This document shows positions 21,230 through 33,060 of a stretch of DNA of 60,000 nucleotides, one piece after another. The position numbers and the translations under genes were made by a program. The DNA comes from Chrysomallon squamiferum (Eukaryota > Mollusca > Gastropoda > Neomphalida > Peltospiridae): contig CM022665.1 of the NCBI GenBank assembly GCA_012295275.1, positions 40,689,152 through 40,749,151 on the forward strand. Direction: 5' to 3'. Numbering within the stretch: the stretch's first letter is position 1; each line of letters begins with the position of its first letter. The notes under the pieces are model-generated. The model searched no databases, was not told the DNA's origin, and worked only from the letters and a program-made list of their open reading frames with translations.

Positions 21230-24200
21230 CTGAAATACAAAGATTCAAATAATCAAAAGTTATTTCCATTAAATTAATGTGTTTTAACTATAAATATTAT
21301 CAACAGCAAAAATGTAATTGATTATTAATTATATACATTGTGATTTTGAATTGATTTTTTTACAACTGTAGATATTATCAAAAACAAAAAGTTGAATAAT
21401 TAAGAATTATTTTCATTAGTGTTTTGAATTTATGTTTTTCAACAACAAATATTAATGGCAACAAAAATGTTAATAATTATAATTTATATACATTAGTGTT
21501 TTGAGTTTATGTTTCATAACAACAAATATTATTGAAAACAAAAATTTAAATACTTATGAACTATATACTTTATGATTTTATTTTAATGGTTTACAACTAC
21601 AAATATTAATGACAATTAAAATTTAAATATATATATATATGATTTTGGTTTGAGTTTTACAACTACAAATATTGTGATTCTGAATTAATCTTTAACAACT
21701 ATAAAGATTAAAGGCAGCAAAATAGAATATCATTTTGTGAAAAAATATGTATGGCTGTATACATGTATATGTATTAAGTAATGGAATAAATTGACCTTCT
21801 TAACTAAAAACCAAATTAGTATGTATTATTTTGAACCATTACACTATTTCTGTGTATTAAGAAAGGAAAATGATGGATATTTTATATACACCTTTCCTAG
21901 TGCTGTCCTATATGATAGATAACAATTGGCAGGAATGGGAAAAAGCTAAAAGGATACGTCATTATAAAAAATAATAAAAAATGTGTTTTTTTTTGTATTT
22001 TTTAATATATGTATTTATTTATTTATTTTATATTTGTTATTCCATATATATAGTATTTTTTTAAAGTTCATGTTCTTAGCTATGCTTTTTTTAATTTCAA
22101 ATATTTTTTAAGGAAAAACCCATCAAACATGATACCACTCTACCACTGACAAACTAAACTAGAAAATGTTTATTTTTATGATACAGAACATAAATCAGAA
22201 AATATCTATGTTCTTAAAATGCTGTAGTTATACTGGCAATACAAAACTGAAAAACAATAAATTGGTTTTAATGTTATTCAATATTCAAATTTCCAGTTAT
22301 AAAACATAATTCAAACCACACACATAAAAAAAAAAAATAATAATAATAAAAAAAAAAAAAAAAAAAAAATCAGCTTCAAAAAAGAATAGTATAATGGATG
22401 CAAACAAACAGCTGTGTACACAGTGGCTGTTTTGACATTTTGAAAATGCTCAAAACAACAGCAATTATTTTTATAGAGCTGGAATAAAAGGAATAAAAGT
22501 GCATTTGTTATTGTTCAGTAAGATATTGTACAGTAAAAAAAAAAACCCCAAAACAAACCAATTATGTTATAAAACTTGATTTTTCTTGTTTGATTTAATT
22601 CATCTTTTTTTATAATCAGCTTTTAGCTTTTTTTTTTGTAACTCCACTAAATTCATTAATATTCTCTTCTCACTAATATTCCTGATTTAGCAAATGCGAA
22701 AGCCAAAGTGTATTGGAGACACTGGCTCTTATTACAATAAAGTCTTCAGCTAATTTCCACTGACAGCTCTGGGAATTAAATAGTTGTCTGGAACTATAAA
22801 ACTTATTGATGTCTCCAGAAGGATTCTCTGAAGACCAAATCATTGTTACAAGGTGACTGGAATGGTGGACAAAGTCTGAAAGACCTAAAGATGTCTCAAA
22901 TCATTTCACTCATGTTTCTCTTGCACCACTGGCTTAGGGTACTCAAACATTGGACAAAGAGACATGATAAACTGGTTATTTTGTTGTTTCTTCCAAGCTG
23001 GTAACCTGATTACTGGGCAGCAGAATATTATTAAGTAGTTTTTTTTTTATGTTGAAACAGAAGATATAAATGGCATAAGATATAGTTATGATAAATGCTT
23101 TGTGTAAAATAAAAGAAATTATGTGACATAGAGGTTGTAAAATAAATGGATATATAAATAACTATGGCGTCTGCTATGTAATACATTTGTTAATTTATAG
23201 AATAAGACTGTCTTGTTTGTTTTTTCAGTGTACAGTAGGCAGTGACATGTATAAAATAAATGGAGATGCAAATGACAGCGGTTTGTGTTATGTTTTTATT
23301 TGTAGCTTAGATTAAAAGGAACAGGGAACAGAAAGACAAGATTTATTCAGAAGAATGAAGAATGTAGATCAGCTTGTTGTCAGTTCTTATGGTGATAGTT
23401 TATTAGTATTTATAAACAGGCAATACACAGCTGATGTGGTTTTTTTAATAAAAAATAGTAATCCGGTTTAATTCATCAAGTTCTTAAAGAAAACAGATTT
23501 ATTTTTACTTTAGAACAACAACAAAAATGGAAAACAAAATACAGAATTTTAACAACCAAAAACAATCCTCTACATAAAATAATAAAAATAAAATTATATT
23601 TTTTTAAATTTCTGTTTTTACCAAACCACACCAAATCCCTCCACCAAACAAAGAAAACTAAAAGAGATAACAAAAATATATTTTCAGTTATTTTTTTTTT
23701 TAAATTACATTTTTAAAATTTATTTATTTATTATTTTTACAAATTTAGCTCTGTCTTACCTTGATTTCTCTCAGGAAGCCTACTAATTCTCCAGACGACT
23801 GCCTTGAAAAGATTTTCATATTTTGCTGTTCCTGTTGAAGCTTCCATCAGTGTTGGGGTCATAGAACCTTGAGCCATCATGGTCAGTCTTTCCAGCCCTT
23901 TTATCTTGCCTGGCTTCCTGGCCTGTGACTTGTATGACCCATACCCAAACCTCTTCTCATAACGGAACAGATAAATCCACGAGTCTGGAATGGGAAATCG
24001 AATTTCTATATCCTCACAAGGAAACTGGCCATGTTTTTTACTGTTGGCATGGTAACCAGTGACCAGCATGTCACATCTTATCTCAAAATGACGTCCTTTC
24101 AATATCTGCTGGATTCTCATTTGCATGGGAAGTTCACGGTTGACCTTCGGTCGAATTCGGAATCTGAGCAACTCAAACTGACAGGCATCCAGGGGCTGAA

Positions 24201-27200
24201 ATTTCAGAGTGTTGGTTTTTGCATATTCCTCAAGATCCACAGAGCAGTGAAACTCAGGATTTTCTATTCTGATCCAGTCTTCGGTTTTCACAGGGATAAT
24301 GTCATGACGACCAACTACTTCACGTCCTTTTCTTCGTTTGTCATTCATACCTAACTCACATACTGGCATCCCAGTAACAAATGCCAAGAAAAACACTCTC
24401 ACTCTTGCTTTCTGAGTCAACACATGTCCCTCTCTGTCTACAGTGGCAAAGTACTCATCCCATACTTCTGCCTGACACTCATCTTTAGTATATGTCAGTG
24501 TTTTCTCTCTATGAGCTTCAAGCTTCATGAAGGCATCCTCCACCTCATAAACAAAGGATCTCAGGTTCTCCTCATTCAAGCTGCCAAATTTGAGCAATTC
24601 AGAAACTTGTGGTGCATGATCTAGTATCATTGTTGGTTTAGGTTTCCTAACAAATGAAGGAGTGATTCTTTCTGATCTTATTCCTACTCTCTCCCTGTAG
24701 AACAAATACTGAATTTTCACTGTATGGATTTTCCCATACTGATCAAACTGCTGTAAGGCCATTTCAGAAATGGAATAGCACGGCTGCAGTGGAAGTTCTT
24801 GAAAAGATTCTGTGTCTTTTTCATCAGTGAATAGCTTCAGCACTGGGCCATCATTTTGCTTGACCAGTTTGACAAAAACAGTTTTCCAGAATCGGTTTCC
24901 AGCAAGTTTCTTTTTTGTGGGCTGTCGGAGCATCAGTCTCCAGCCAGTTCCTTCAAACTTAGGATGAAACTCTTCCAGAGGTTCTAGACTTTCTGGTTCT
25001 TCTGGGGTGCTGGTTTCAGAAGATATGCTCTTCAGGGGCTCCCTGGGTTCTTTGTTTTTAATCTCCTCTTCAACTTGGAACTTGGCAAAATTCTCTTCTG
25101 GTGGAGAGTCTCTATCAAATGGATTTTCTCTCTGAGGCATTTGTGGAGACTTTGTAGGTCTTGCAGGTGGTGGAGGCAGTGCAGGTACAGCACCTGAAGT
25201 ATCCTTAGCACTGTCTGCAGACTTGATTTCCAGCATGAATCCTTCAGTCTCCTTGTCTTCTTCTGTCTGATTAAGATTATCATACGTGGAATTGTTCAGG
25301 TTAGGATCTTTTGAAACTGGTCCAAGTCCTTTAGCTAACTGATCTTCTGGATGTTCTCCATCAACAATTGTAGCAAAAGGATCAAAAGGAGTTTCTGTTT
25401 TAGTTTGACTTTGTGCTGTCTCAGATCCAAACATTAAATTAACATTTTTATCAGTTGAAACTGGAGCTGCACCATCTCCAAAGGCTGCTGATGCATCACC
25501 AAAGGAAGAATCTTCAATGAAAGGATTTTGTTTCTGTGAAGCAGCTGCAATATTTTCAAAGCTTGCTGTAAGGAATGGGTTAGTTGCTTTTGCATCCAAC
25601 TGGTCTGTTTCTCCTCCTTGTGCTGAGGCAACATGCACTGAACTGGTTGTGAAGAGATCATCTTGAAAAGGATTTGCTGCTGAAGAGGCTGTGCTTGATG
25701 ACTGAGTTCCCCAAACACTAGAAGCATCTGCAGAAGCCACTGGAACATGTTTGTCAAAGAATCCATCATCTTCAAACTCCACGTTGTGTTGAAAGCTCAG
25801 TTCACTGGATTTGTTATCACTGTCCATGAATGGGTTGCTACCTGAGGCAGCAGTCACTTGAGCATTGGTTTTGTCAGCAAAGGGTGTGATGTCCTCAAAA
25901 GCCGCAGTGCCTGCCACCTTATCTGCAGTTTCTTCAGAAGCAGATTTTGCATGGGTGTGAAATGGATCCAGATTATCAACTTTAGTACTGGGTTGAGATG
26001 CAAATGGATCCATCTGATCAATTTTGGTTTGCGGCTCTGAGGCAAATGGATCCATCTTTTCAGTTTTGGTACTTGGTTGAGAAGCAAATGGATCAAGTTG
26101 GTCTGTCTTGGTGCTTGACTGTGAAGCAAATGGACCTAATTGATCAACTGTAGTTTTTGAAGGAGAAGCAAATGGATCCTGTTTATCAGCTGTTGTACTT
26201 GTCTCAGATGCAAATGGATCTAGATGGCCTGTTTTGCTGCTTGTTTGAGATGCAAATGGATCCAATTCATCCACTTTTGTACTTTTTTTAGATGCAAATG
26301 GATCCAATTCATCGACTTTTGTACTTTTTTGAGATGCAAAAGGATCCAACTCATCTACTTTGCTGACAGTTTGAGAGGCAAAAGGGTCCAATAATTCAGT
26401 TTTAGATGCAAATGGATCCATCTGCTTATTTACATCATCTTTTAAATGATTCACAAGAGTGGGAGGCTGGGATGCAAAAGGATCAAGCTGATCTATATTT
26501 GTCACAGGGTGACTCTCAAAAGGATCCAGTGGACTAACAGCTGTGGCTGGGTGGCTATCAAACAGATCAATATGATCCTTATGAGCTTTATTTTCTGTTT
26601 TGCTTCCTGAGCTAACAGATCCCCAAAGACCATCTATGTTATCAGCTTTGGTTTCACTACCAAATGGATCAAGGGACACAGTCTTGTTCTGCATATCACT
26701 GTCTGATGTTGGAATGACATCAGAATGAAAGGGATTTTTTGACTTCAGCAGAAATTGATGCTGCTGGTCCTCACTAACCTGGTTGACTCCCCACTGAAGA
26801 AAGTCATCCACAAGACTCTTTGCCAAGTCTGACACTGCTGTACTCTCTGGAACCAACTGGTCCTGATTGGGAAAATTCTGATCAAAAGAGAGAGGACTAG
26901 AACACAAAGAGGACTGGGCACTGCTCTGGTAGGAGCCAAAGAACCATTCATTTGCAAGATCCTGAGGTTGAGTCTGAGATGGAGTTGCTGAGCCACTGAG
27001 AAGGTCTCCAAGACCCAAGAGATCTTCATTGACAATTTCTTTGGGGTGAGTCTGTTCTGCATTAGAAACAAGTGCATCAGAACCAAGGCCTAACAGGTCT
27101 ACTTCAGCTGTTGTTGTTGGTTTCTGTTGTTCTGTTGTCGGTAAAGGTTTCTCAAAGTCCAAAATATTTGCAAAAGTTTCTTGCTCCATGTTTCCACTAG

Positions 27201-28008
27201 ATCGTCTACTGTTCACGGGAGGTTTTGGGGTCTGAGAGGGAGAAGGTTCTGGAGTTACTTTAAGCTGAGGTAGAGTTAAGAGAGAAGAAAGTTCTTTATC
27301 TTCATTACCGTTGTCATCACATGACATTAAATTTAGAAAGTCATGAACTTCAGGCTGTTCTTTCTCTTCAACGGTCAAACTCGCAGTTTCATCATCATCA
27401 AAGCGAGTCCACGTTGATTCTTTTGATTCTTTGACAGCTTCTGGAGACGTCTGTCCTGGTGGTGAAAACTGTCCTGAAGATAATTTTCCTAAAGTTGTTT
27501 GTGTTTTTAATACATTGGATTTTATTCTATCTTGCATCTGCTGGAAAGCCTGCCAGTGTTCAGATTTTAACTTGACACTTTCATCAACAGAATCTTCAGA
27601 TGACAATTCACTTGTAAGTATTTCTTTTGAAGGAGATTTTGATGGAGACTTGGAATGAAATTTGCTGGGAGATTTTGCTCTTTTGTGAAGAAAACCAAGT
27701 TTTTTAGTGCCTTTGGGTTTCTTTATATGACTGCCTTTGTGTAAAGGCTCCTCTGGACTTTTTAACAGATCAGTTTTTACAGAATCCTCACTGGAATCTT
27801 TACCTGTATCACTAGGAATGACAGACTCATCTGAAGTCTTTGCATCACAACTTTCTGAAGGTGGGTGAGTTTTTAATCTAGGTGGTGGTGGTCGTGATGG
27901 GGGAGGTGGCCTTGCTGGGGGCTTTTTGGCAAACACATTTTCACTATCTTTAGTTACTGGAGAATCTGGAACAAGATTTGCAGAATCATCCCAAGATCCT
28001 GTGGACAT
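20976..28008 (-). CDS. stonin-like endocytic adaptor (stoned-B/STON family), 1,500 aa
   Basis: Two coding exons, 23760-28008 and 20976-21229, join in phase 1 across a GT-AG intron. Stonins are clathrin-coat adaptors that sort synaptotagmin during synaptic-vesicle recycling. Features by residue: proline-rich PPARPPPPSRPPPPR (30-44); SPSK-rich basic patch (112-128); two DLLGLG motifs (304-309, 329-334) resembling short clathrin/adaptor-binding motifs; six NPF motifs (425, 725, 779, 810, 828, 962) for EH-domain partners such as Eps15 or intersectin; 15 DPF motifs (447-876), mostly in a 14-residue tandem array, expected to bind the AP-2 alpha ear; a second proline-rich block (943-955). The stonin homology domain starts about 1020 (TGWRLMLRQP) and the mu-homology domain runs from about 1180 to the end. 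Vertebrate STON2 is about 900 aa; the extra length lies in the disordered part. The start is supported by an in-frame TGA 18 nt upstream of the ATG and an acceptor (CAG before 28028), implying at least one upstream 5' UTR exon. Confidence 0.94.
21238..21720. repeat. tandem array, about 77-bp unit, six copies, in the stonin intron
   Basis: The word AAATATTA (with small changes) recurs at 21292, 21370, 21447, 21524, 21601 and 21667, giving spacings of 78, 77, 77, 77 and 66 bp. Neighbouring words (ACAACTAC, TTTGAATTTATG, CATTAGTG) recur in phase. The first unit reaches to within about 10 bp of the terminal-exon acceptor at 21230. Confidence 0.85.
22325..22369. repeat. A-rich tract with TAA units
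   Basis: A-run, four TAA units, then about 20 further A. Confidence 0.85.
25960..26526 (-). repeat. coding 42-bp minisatellite: stonin DPF array (residues 495-683)
   Basis: In the large stonin exon the Asp of DPF (Gly in one unit) occurs at residues 541, 555, 569, 583, 597, 611, 625, 639, 653, 667 and 681. That is ten consecutive steps of exactly 14 residues (42 bp). Less regular units precede it at 495, 509 and 531. The consensus unit is DPFASQxSTKVDxL. The seventh regular unit reads GPF (GGT for GAT), a loss of the motif by one base change. Units are closely similar in DNA as well, so length variation between alleles is likely. Each DPF is a predicted AP-2 appendage ligand; the Ser/Thr/Lys linker is presumably unstructured. 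Confidence 0.93.
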
Positions 28009-28027
28009 GTCGGGACCACGGGATCAA

Positions 28028-28028
28028 C
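28028..28028 (-). other. splice acceptor at the 5' end of the stonin coding exon
   Basis: The sequence TTTTTCAG immediately precedes 28028 on the minus strand. Twenty nucleotides of 5' UTR, including an in-frame TGA, separate it from the ATG at 28008. The rest of the 5' UTR must therefore lie further right. Confidence 0.7.
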
Positions 28029-28839
28029 CTGAAAAATATCAGTAGTGTGTTTAAAATATGGAATTATGAAAGTCTGAAATAATAATGACAACAGCAATAA
28101 TAATTCTGTGCTTAAAATATGGATTATTAAAGTCTATCTGTTTGTGTGTGTATGTATCTGAATAGCGTTTGTGAACATGTTTGTATGTGTCTGTGTATGT
28201 GTATGTTTAGTGTATTTGTATGTATGAATATGTGTCCATGTGTCTGTGCATATGTGTGTTTGCAAAAAATAGAAAAAGAAAATAATTCCTTTAATATTTT
28301 TTATACTGTTTCATACTATCATCAAACATTTTTAAATATAACACTGTCAACTTTATATTATTAATAACGCTGTCAAATATTTGTCCCACATTCCTAAACT
28401 TAAATAACTGTCAAACATATGCAACTTAACTAATTATAAATTCTATAACCAAAACTATTATCAAATACTGACATTACCAAATGTATAAATATTATTGTTA
28501 GATTTAAAACAGAACTGCTCCACACACAAATATATACAACAAAAAAAAAAATAATAATAATAAAAATAATAAATAAATAAAATAAAAATACAAATAAAAA
28601 CCTTTTCATGCCTTACAAAACTCAGAATAGTCAGCCATGTACTGTTTTAACATTTTAGTATCATAATGTCATTTAGATTTGAATCTAAACTGTTTGCAGA
28701 TGTTGCCATTATTCCAGTTTGCTGATGAGAGTTTCATATAACAGAGTATTATTTACTATAAATATGATTATTTTCTCTGTTATGGAAATATTTCATTTTC
28801 CTATTTTTTTACAAACACATTAATTAATGGCCACAGCTG

Positions 28840-28840
28840 T

Positions 28841-28880
<40 letters not shown>
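28840..28880. repeat. (CA)n microsatellite
   Basis: About 19 CA units followed by degenerate CA-rich sequence to about 28930. Confidence 0.92.
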
Positions 28881-28882
<2 letters not shown>

Positions 28883-30544
28883 AAAAGACACTCACACACA
28901 TACACATCATAAACATACACCCATACACACTTAAACCCATAAATAAAAAAGACATCATCTGAAAATTACACCACCATTCACTTCTTTTTTTTTTTGTTAT
29001 AAAATTTAAGAACTTGATTTTCATATATTTTCTCTCAATAATTTTGAGACATTCTAAAGAACAAAAAGAAATTTTAAGTAAAAAATAATAACAGAAGTAA
29101 AAATTGATTAAAAAGTTGGATTCTTTTTTCATTTTAATATATTTGTTTTAAAATATCATATTTGTAAATTAAATCACAGTCAGTATTCCTAAATCCAGAC
29201 TGCTTTTATACAGTTTTAAAGTTAATATCCATAATGACCCCCACCTCTACGTTCTTTGTGGAAATTCCTTAACATTACGTACTTGTCATTCTGTTCTTCA
29301 AATCAAATATAAAGAAGCAATTGAGAAATAATATTCCACTGCATCTAATTCCCCTAAGTAAATTCCCCAGATTATTATTAAATAGCAAATTACTTAGAAA
29401 ATCATAAAGTAATTAATCTTTTTCACCTTGAATGGCGTAAACATTGTATGAAGATCTTAAGGTGGATTTAATAATTATTATTACAATTGGAGTATTAGTT
29501 AAATAACAAACACTGACAAGCACACATACACAGTAGATAGATAGACAGATAAAAATAATGTTAATTTTACTTGTATTCTCTGTTGTATAATAATTAACAA
29601 ATGTCTGTACACTGATAAATTAAGTTAAATAATTTTGTTGTAATTTGTAATCCCTATTGTGTAATAATTCACAAAAATGTCTGTACATTAACCAAGATAA
29701 TGATTGCTGATAGAATATTTATTGTATAATCATTAATTAAATAAAAAAAATTCATTTATCAATAAAGATAAAAATAAATGCCGCTACAAAATCCCTGTTA
29801 TATAATAACATAGGTTTGAAATAATCAGGATCTCCATTTTAGTTCATCAATTATAAATGCGTCCAATTTCAACAAAATCACTAACAGCAACAGCAATTAC
29901 AAACACTCATTAAAATGAATTACATGCATTTTTTTTTATTATGATTGAACTTTGTTTTGTTTTTTTGTTAATTCTTTATACAGATTATCATCTTCTACCT
30001 CAACACAGTAAAATATGACACACAAAATATGATAAAAACTTGTTCAATTTATAATTCAGTCAAAGGTTGTAAGTAAAAAGAACTGTCTAGGCACATGGCA
30101 AAACGACAAACACATATTGTCACCTGTTGATATTATTACATAGTAAGTACAATATATTCACTGACTTTTCTATGATTTGTGCAGATTATATTTCTATTTT
30201 ATGAATAACCAGTCATCTAGTAATAAATGCCAACCATCCAATTTCATGAAGCCTTCAGAACAGCAGCTCTAAACTGTGATATTTTCATAAATTCATAATT
30301 TTTCTGTATTACTGAATTATTGTGTTTGTAAATAGAAATCCAAATCAATTGTATCTTGGATGATGGTCATTTGATATTTAGATAATTCATTTATGATCTT
30401 CTATTCAATTAAATTACAATGTTTTTTGTCATTGTCATGAGATTTCATAAGAGTGGTCTATAATGTGATATTTTTTTATAAATTCATAATATTTCTCTGT
30501 TATAGTGTAATTAAAAACAAAAAATCCAAATCAACTGCATATCA

Positions 30545-30585
30545 AATGTAGCAGTAGCAGGAGCTGTAATATCAGTAACAGAATC

Positions 30586-30626
<41 letters not shown>

Positions 30627-30805
30627 CAGTGGTGGCAGCATCAATAGCAATTGCAGTAGTAGCAGAGGTAGAAGCGTAGCAATAGCAGCAGCAGCAATAG
30701 TAGTAGTAGTAGTTGTTATAGAAGTAATAGTAGCAGCAGTAGCAGTGGTTGTAGTAGTAGTAGTAGTAGTAATGGCGATACTAGTAGTAATAATGGCACC
30801 AATAG
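30545..30805. repeat. compound AGT/AGC/ATA triplet repeat
   Basis: About 260 bp of AGT triplets mixed with AGC, AAT and GGC. The reverse strand gives a spurious Thr/Leu-rich ORF. Its make-up mirrors, on the opposite strand, the block at 3158-3428. Confidence 0.92.
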
Positions 30806-32379
30806 TATTAGCATTAGTAGAAATATAATATTTACAATACTGGTGAAACAATAATTTTAAATAAGAGGAGCTATGAAACAACAAGACCTACCTTGTTGTA
30901 CAGTGTCCAGTAAACACGGCTATTGATTGTTTTTATCAAGTTGTTATTACCTCTGATTGCTTGTACACTACCTGATATTGTTAGGTAACAACTGACAAAC
31001 ATGCGCCAATAACCAAAGTGTCAGCAAAAAGGCTGATCTGTTACCACACCAGTAACGAAGTTATTAGACGGCCACAGACAGCCATCGTTTCGTTCGTTCC
31101 ACCGTGCTCTGACATAAGCAGTTTTTCTTGCATAAGCCCGTGAATCTTTCCTGCTGAGATTAACAAATGTAATAACAGCTACAAGCCATGGTAGGCGAAG
31201 AAAGCCAAGACAATGGAGAGCAGTCAATAAACTCTTCATAAACGATGGTGTGCTTAATTTTGTTTCATTTTTCATTTCCCAGAACAAAAGATGACGAGGC
31301 TGCCTGCTAGTCAATACATCCCTTGAAGTCTGCTTGTCATCCATAATTAAAACTTTCTAAATGGGTTGGAAAATGCTTTGGATGTTCTAATCAGTGCAAG
31401 TTGTTATTAAACACATCTGTATTGGAGATTCAATCCCGTGGTCTGCATTGATTGTCCAAGATGGTGTTAGGTTTAATGTGTTTGAGGAATATATAGTTTG
31501 TCTTAGACCTCCCCCCTCCCCAGTTGTGGGTCAGGAATCAAACAGTTTTAACCAATGTCATAATATAGGTTCATGAAAGAAAGAAGGAAGGAAGAATTTT
31601 ATTTATTTTAAAATATTCCCAATATGTTTTCAGCACCAATGGATGCATTTTCAATAAAACTGCCTGAAAGTAATTTTGACCTCAGCATCAAAGAATAAGC
31701 TATGGTGGAACAAACAATGTTAGCATGGCATTTTTTAATTTTTACTGACTGCAGAAAATCTAAAAATTACCAGGAAACAATCATACTTGTATTAATAATG
31801 GTTACATTGAACTGAACATATAATTAACAGCAACACAAATATTTTGACTAAAAAAAAAATCATGTTGCTACCAAGCATTGGGCTATTCTCGTTGCTTAAC
31901 AGAAAAGGATCTTATGCATTCACCTTATCATAATCAGGGAAAATACTTACCATAGTCTTTGATAAATCATTTATGGAGCTCTGTCTGGAATAGGAAATAG
32001 TCCAATAGGGAATACTGAGAAAAATTGATTCTTTAACCAATTATAAGGTTTGTTTCACATGTCTTAATGAATTTACACAAACAAACAGTCAGTACACAGC
32101 AAACTCAGTGATACAACAGCTGATTATTGATTTGAAAGGTTGATAATGTCATGACAACCTGATTTCAGTTAACAAGAAAGAGGAAGGGCAACAGCTTCCA
32201 TTCTTTATTTAATTAACATGGTAATACAATTATCTTATTTAGATTAGATAGACAGTTTAACTTCCTCAACTGTGTATTCAGGAAAGATAACTTTTCTAAA
32301 ACAAACTGAAAGCAAAACAAATAATGTTTTGTTTGTTTTTTTCTAAATCTGATTCACTGTGCAATACAATGTGTGTATA

Positions 32380-32384
<5 letters not shown>

Positions 32385-32429
<45 letters not shown>
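32385..32429. repeat. (GT)n microsatellite
   Basis: About 22 GT units. Confidence 0.93.
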
Positions 32430-32432
<3 letters not shown>

Positions 32433-32869
32433 CTTAACTCCAGTAGAAGAAAGTTCATGTGTAAACTCACTTTTAAACTCCATTTTCACAGCAATACAGT
32501 TTAGAGTGAAAGTAGAGAATAATGTCTAGTATATACAAATATCTTAAGACAGAACATTCCTTAAAGATGAAGTTTGCTCATCAGACAAATACAGCCATAA
32601 ATAATAAATGCATTTACTGAATTCGTGAGCTTTAAAATTAATTAGTCTGTTAACCAGATGGACCAAGTCTAAAAATAAACAAGAGCAATTGTGTAATTTA
32701 TTCTCTCAAAGATTTTAATTGATTTTTTTTTCTTCACTTTTACTTAACAGAAGATGTCAGGAATCTCTAGAGACAGACATTACTCCAAAGTCTCTGTTCA
32801 AGTCTGAAAGTCATCGGAAAATTTGACACGAGTCAGTGTCTTCCACTGACTAAATTCCTTATGGGGCAA

Positions 32870-33060
32870 TTTGATGATGTGGGTTTAACAATATCCATGG
32901 TTCCCAGTAATTGACCCAGGTTTCAGGATGTGTAGTCTTTTAAATTTATTCAAATTCAGGATAAATCCTTGTAAAGGTGATAATGTGGGTATAACAACAC
33001 CTGTGGTCCCTGGTAATTGATTTAGTTTCAGGATATTTATTAGGTAAACCTTTTAAAGTT
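32870..33060. repeat. two diverged copies of a segment about 110 bp long
   Basis: The word series GATGTGGGTTTAACAA, GGTTCCCAGTAATTGA, TTTCAGGAT (from about 32875) recurs as GATAATGTGGGTATAACAA, GGTCCCTGGTAATTGA, TTTCAGGAT (from about 32980). It leads into the 30-bp array to the right. Confidence 0.7.

Larger units (their letters stand above)
21230..23759 (-). other. stonin intron (2.5 kb)
   Basis: GT-AG intron splitting the mu-homology domain. It holds the 77-bp array near its 3' end, A-rich tracts around 22327-22369, and a two-copy diverged duplication around 23130-23290 (AAAATAAATGGA at 23139 and 23254). About 300 bp around 22690-22990 has higher complexity and GC but no ORF or family I recognise. 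Confidence 0.85.

Noticed and set aside
24031-27658. Plus-strand and alternative-frame ORFs of 60-113 residues within the stonin exon
   Set aside because: Shadows of the 1,423-codon frame, which has clear domain content.
31021-31344. 107-aa minus-strand ORF
   Set aside because: No domain, signal peptide or family resemblance that I can see; composition does not look protein-like. Kept only as part of a candidate non-coding exon region.
31390-31600. Possible further tRNA-derived SINE with a GAAA/GAAG-repeat tail
   Set aside because: A minus-strand GGATTGAATC resembles a B-box, but the head, tail and strand are inconsistent, so I could not support an element.
31951-31984. Possible 34-nt micro-exon on the minus strand (acceptor TTCCAG, donor GTAAGT) upstream of the stonin coding exon
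   Set aside because: Splice signals are good, but such pairs are common in 32 kb of AT-rich DNA, and joining it to the coding exon would create an upstream out-of-frame ATG overlapping the main start.
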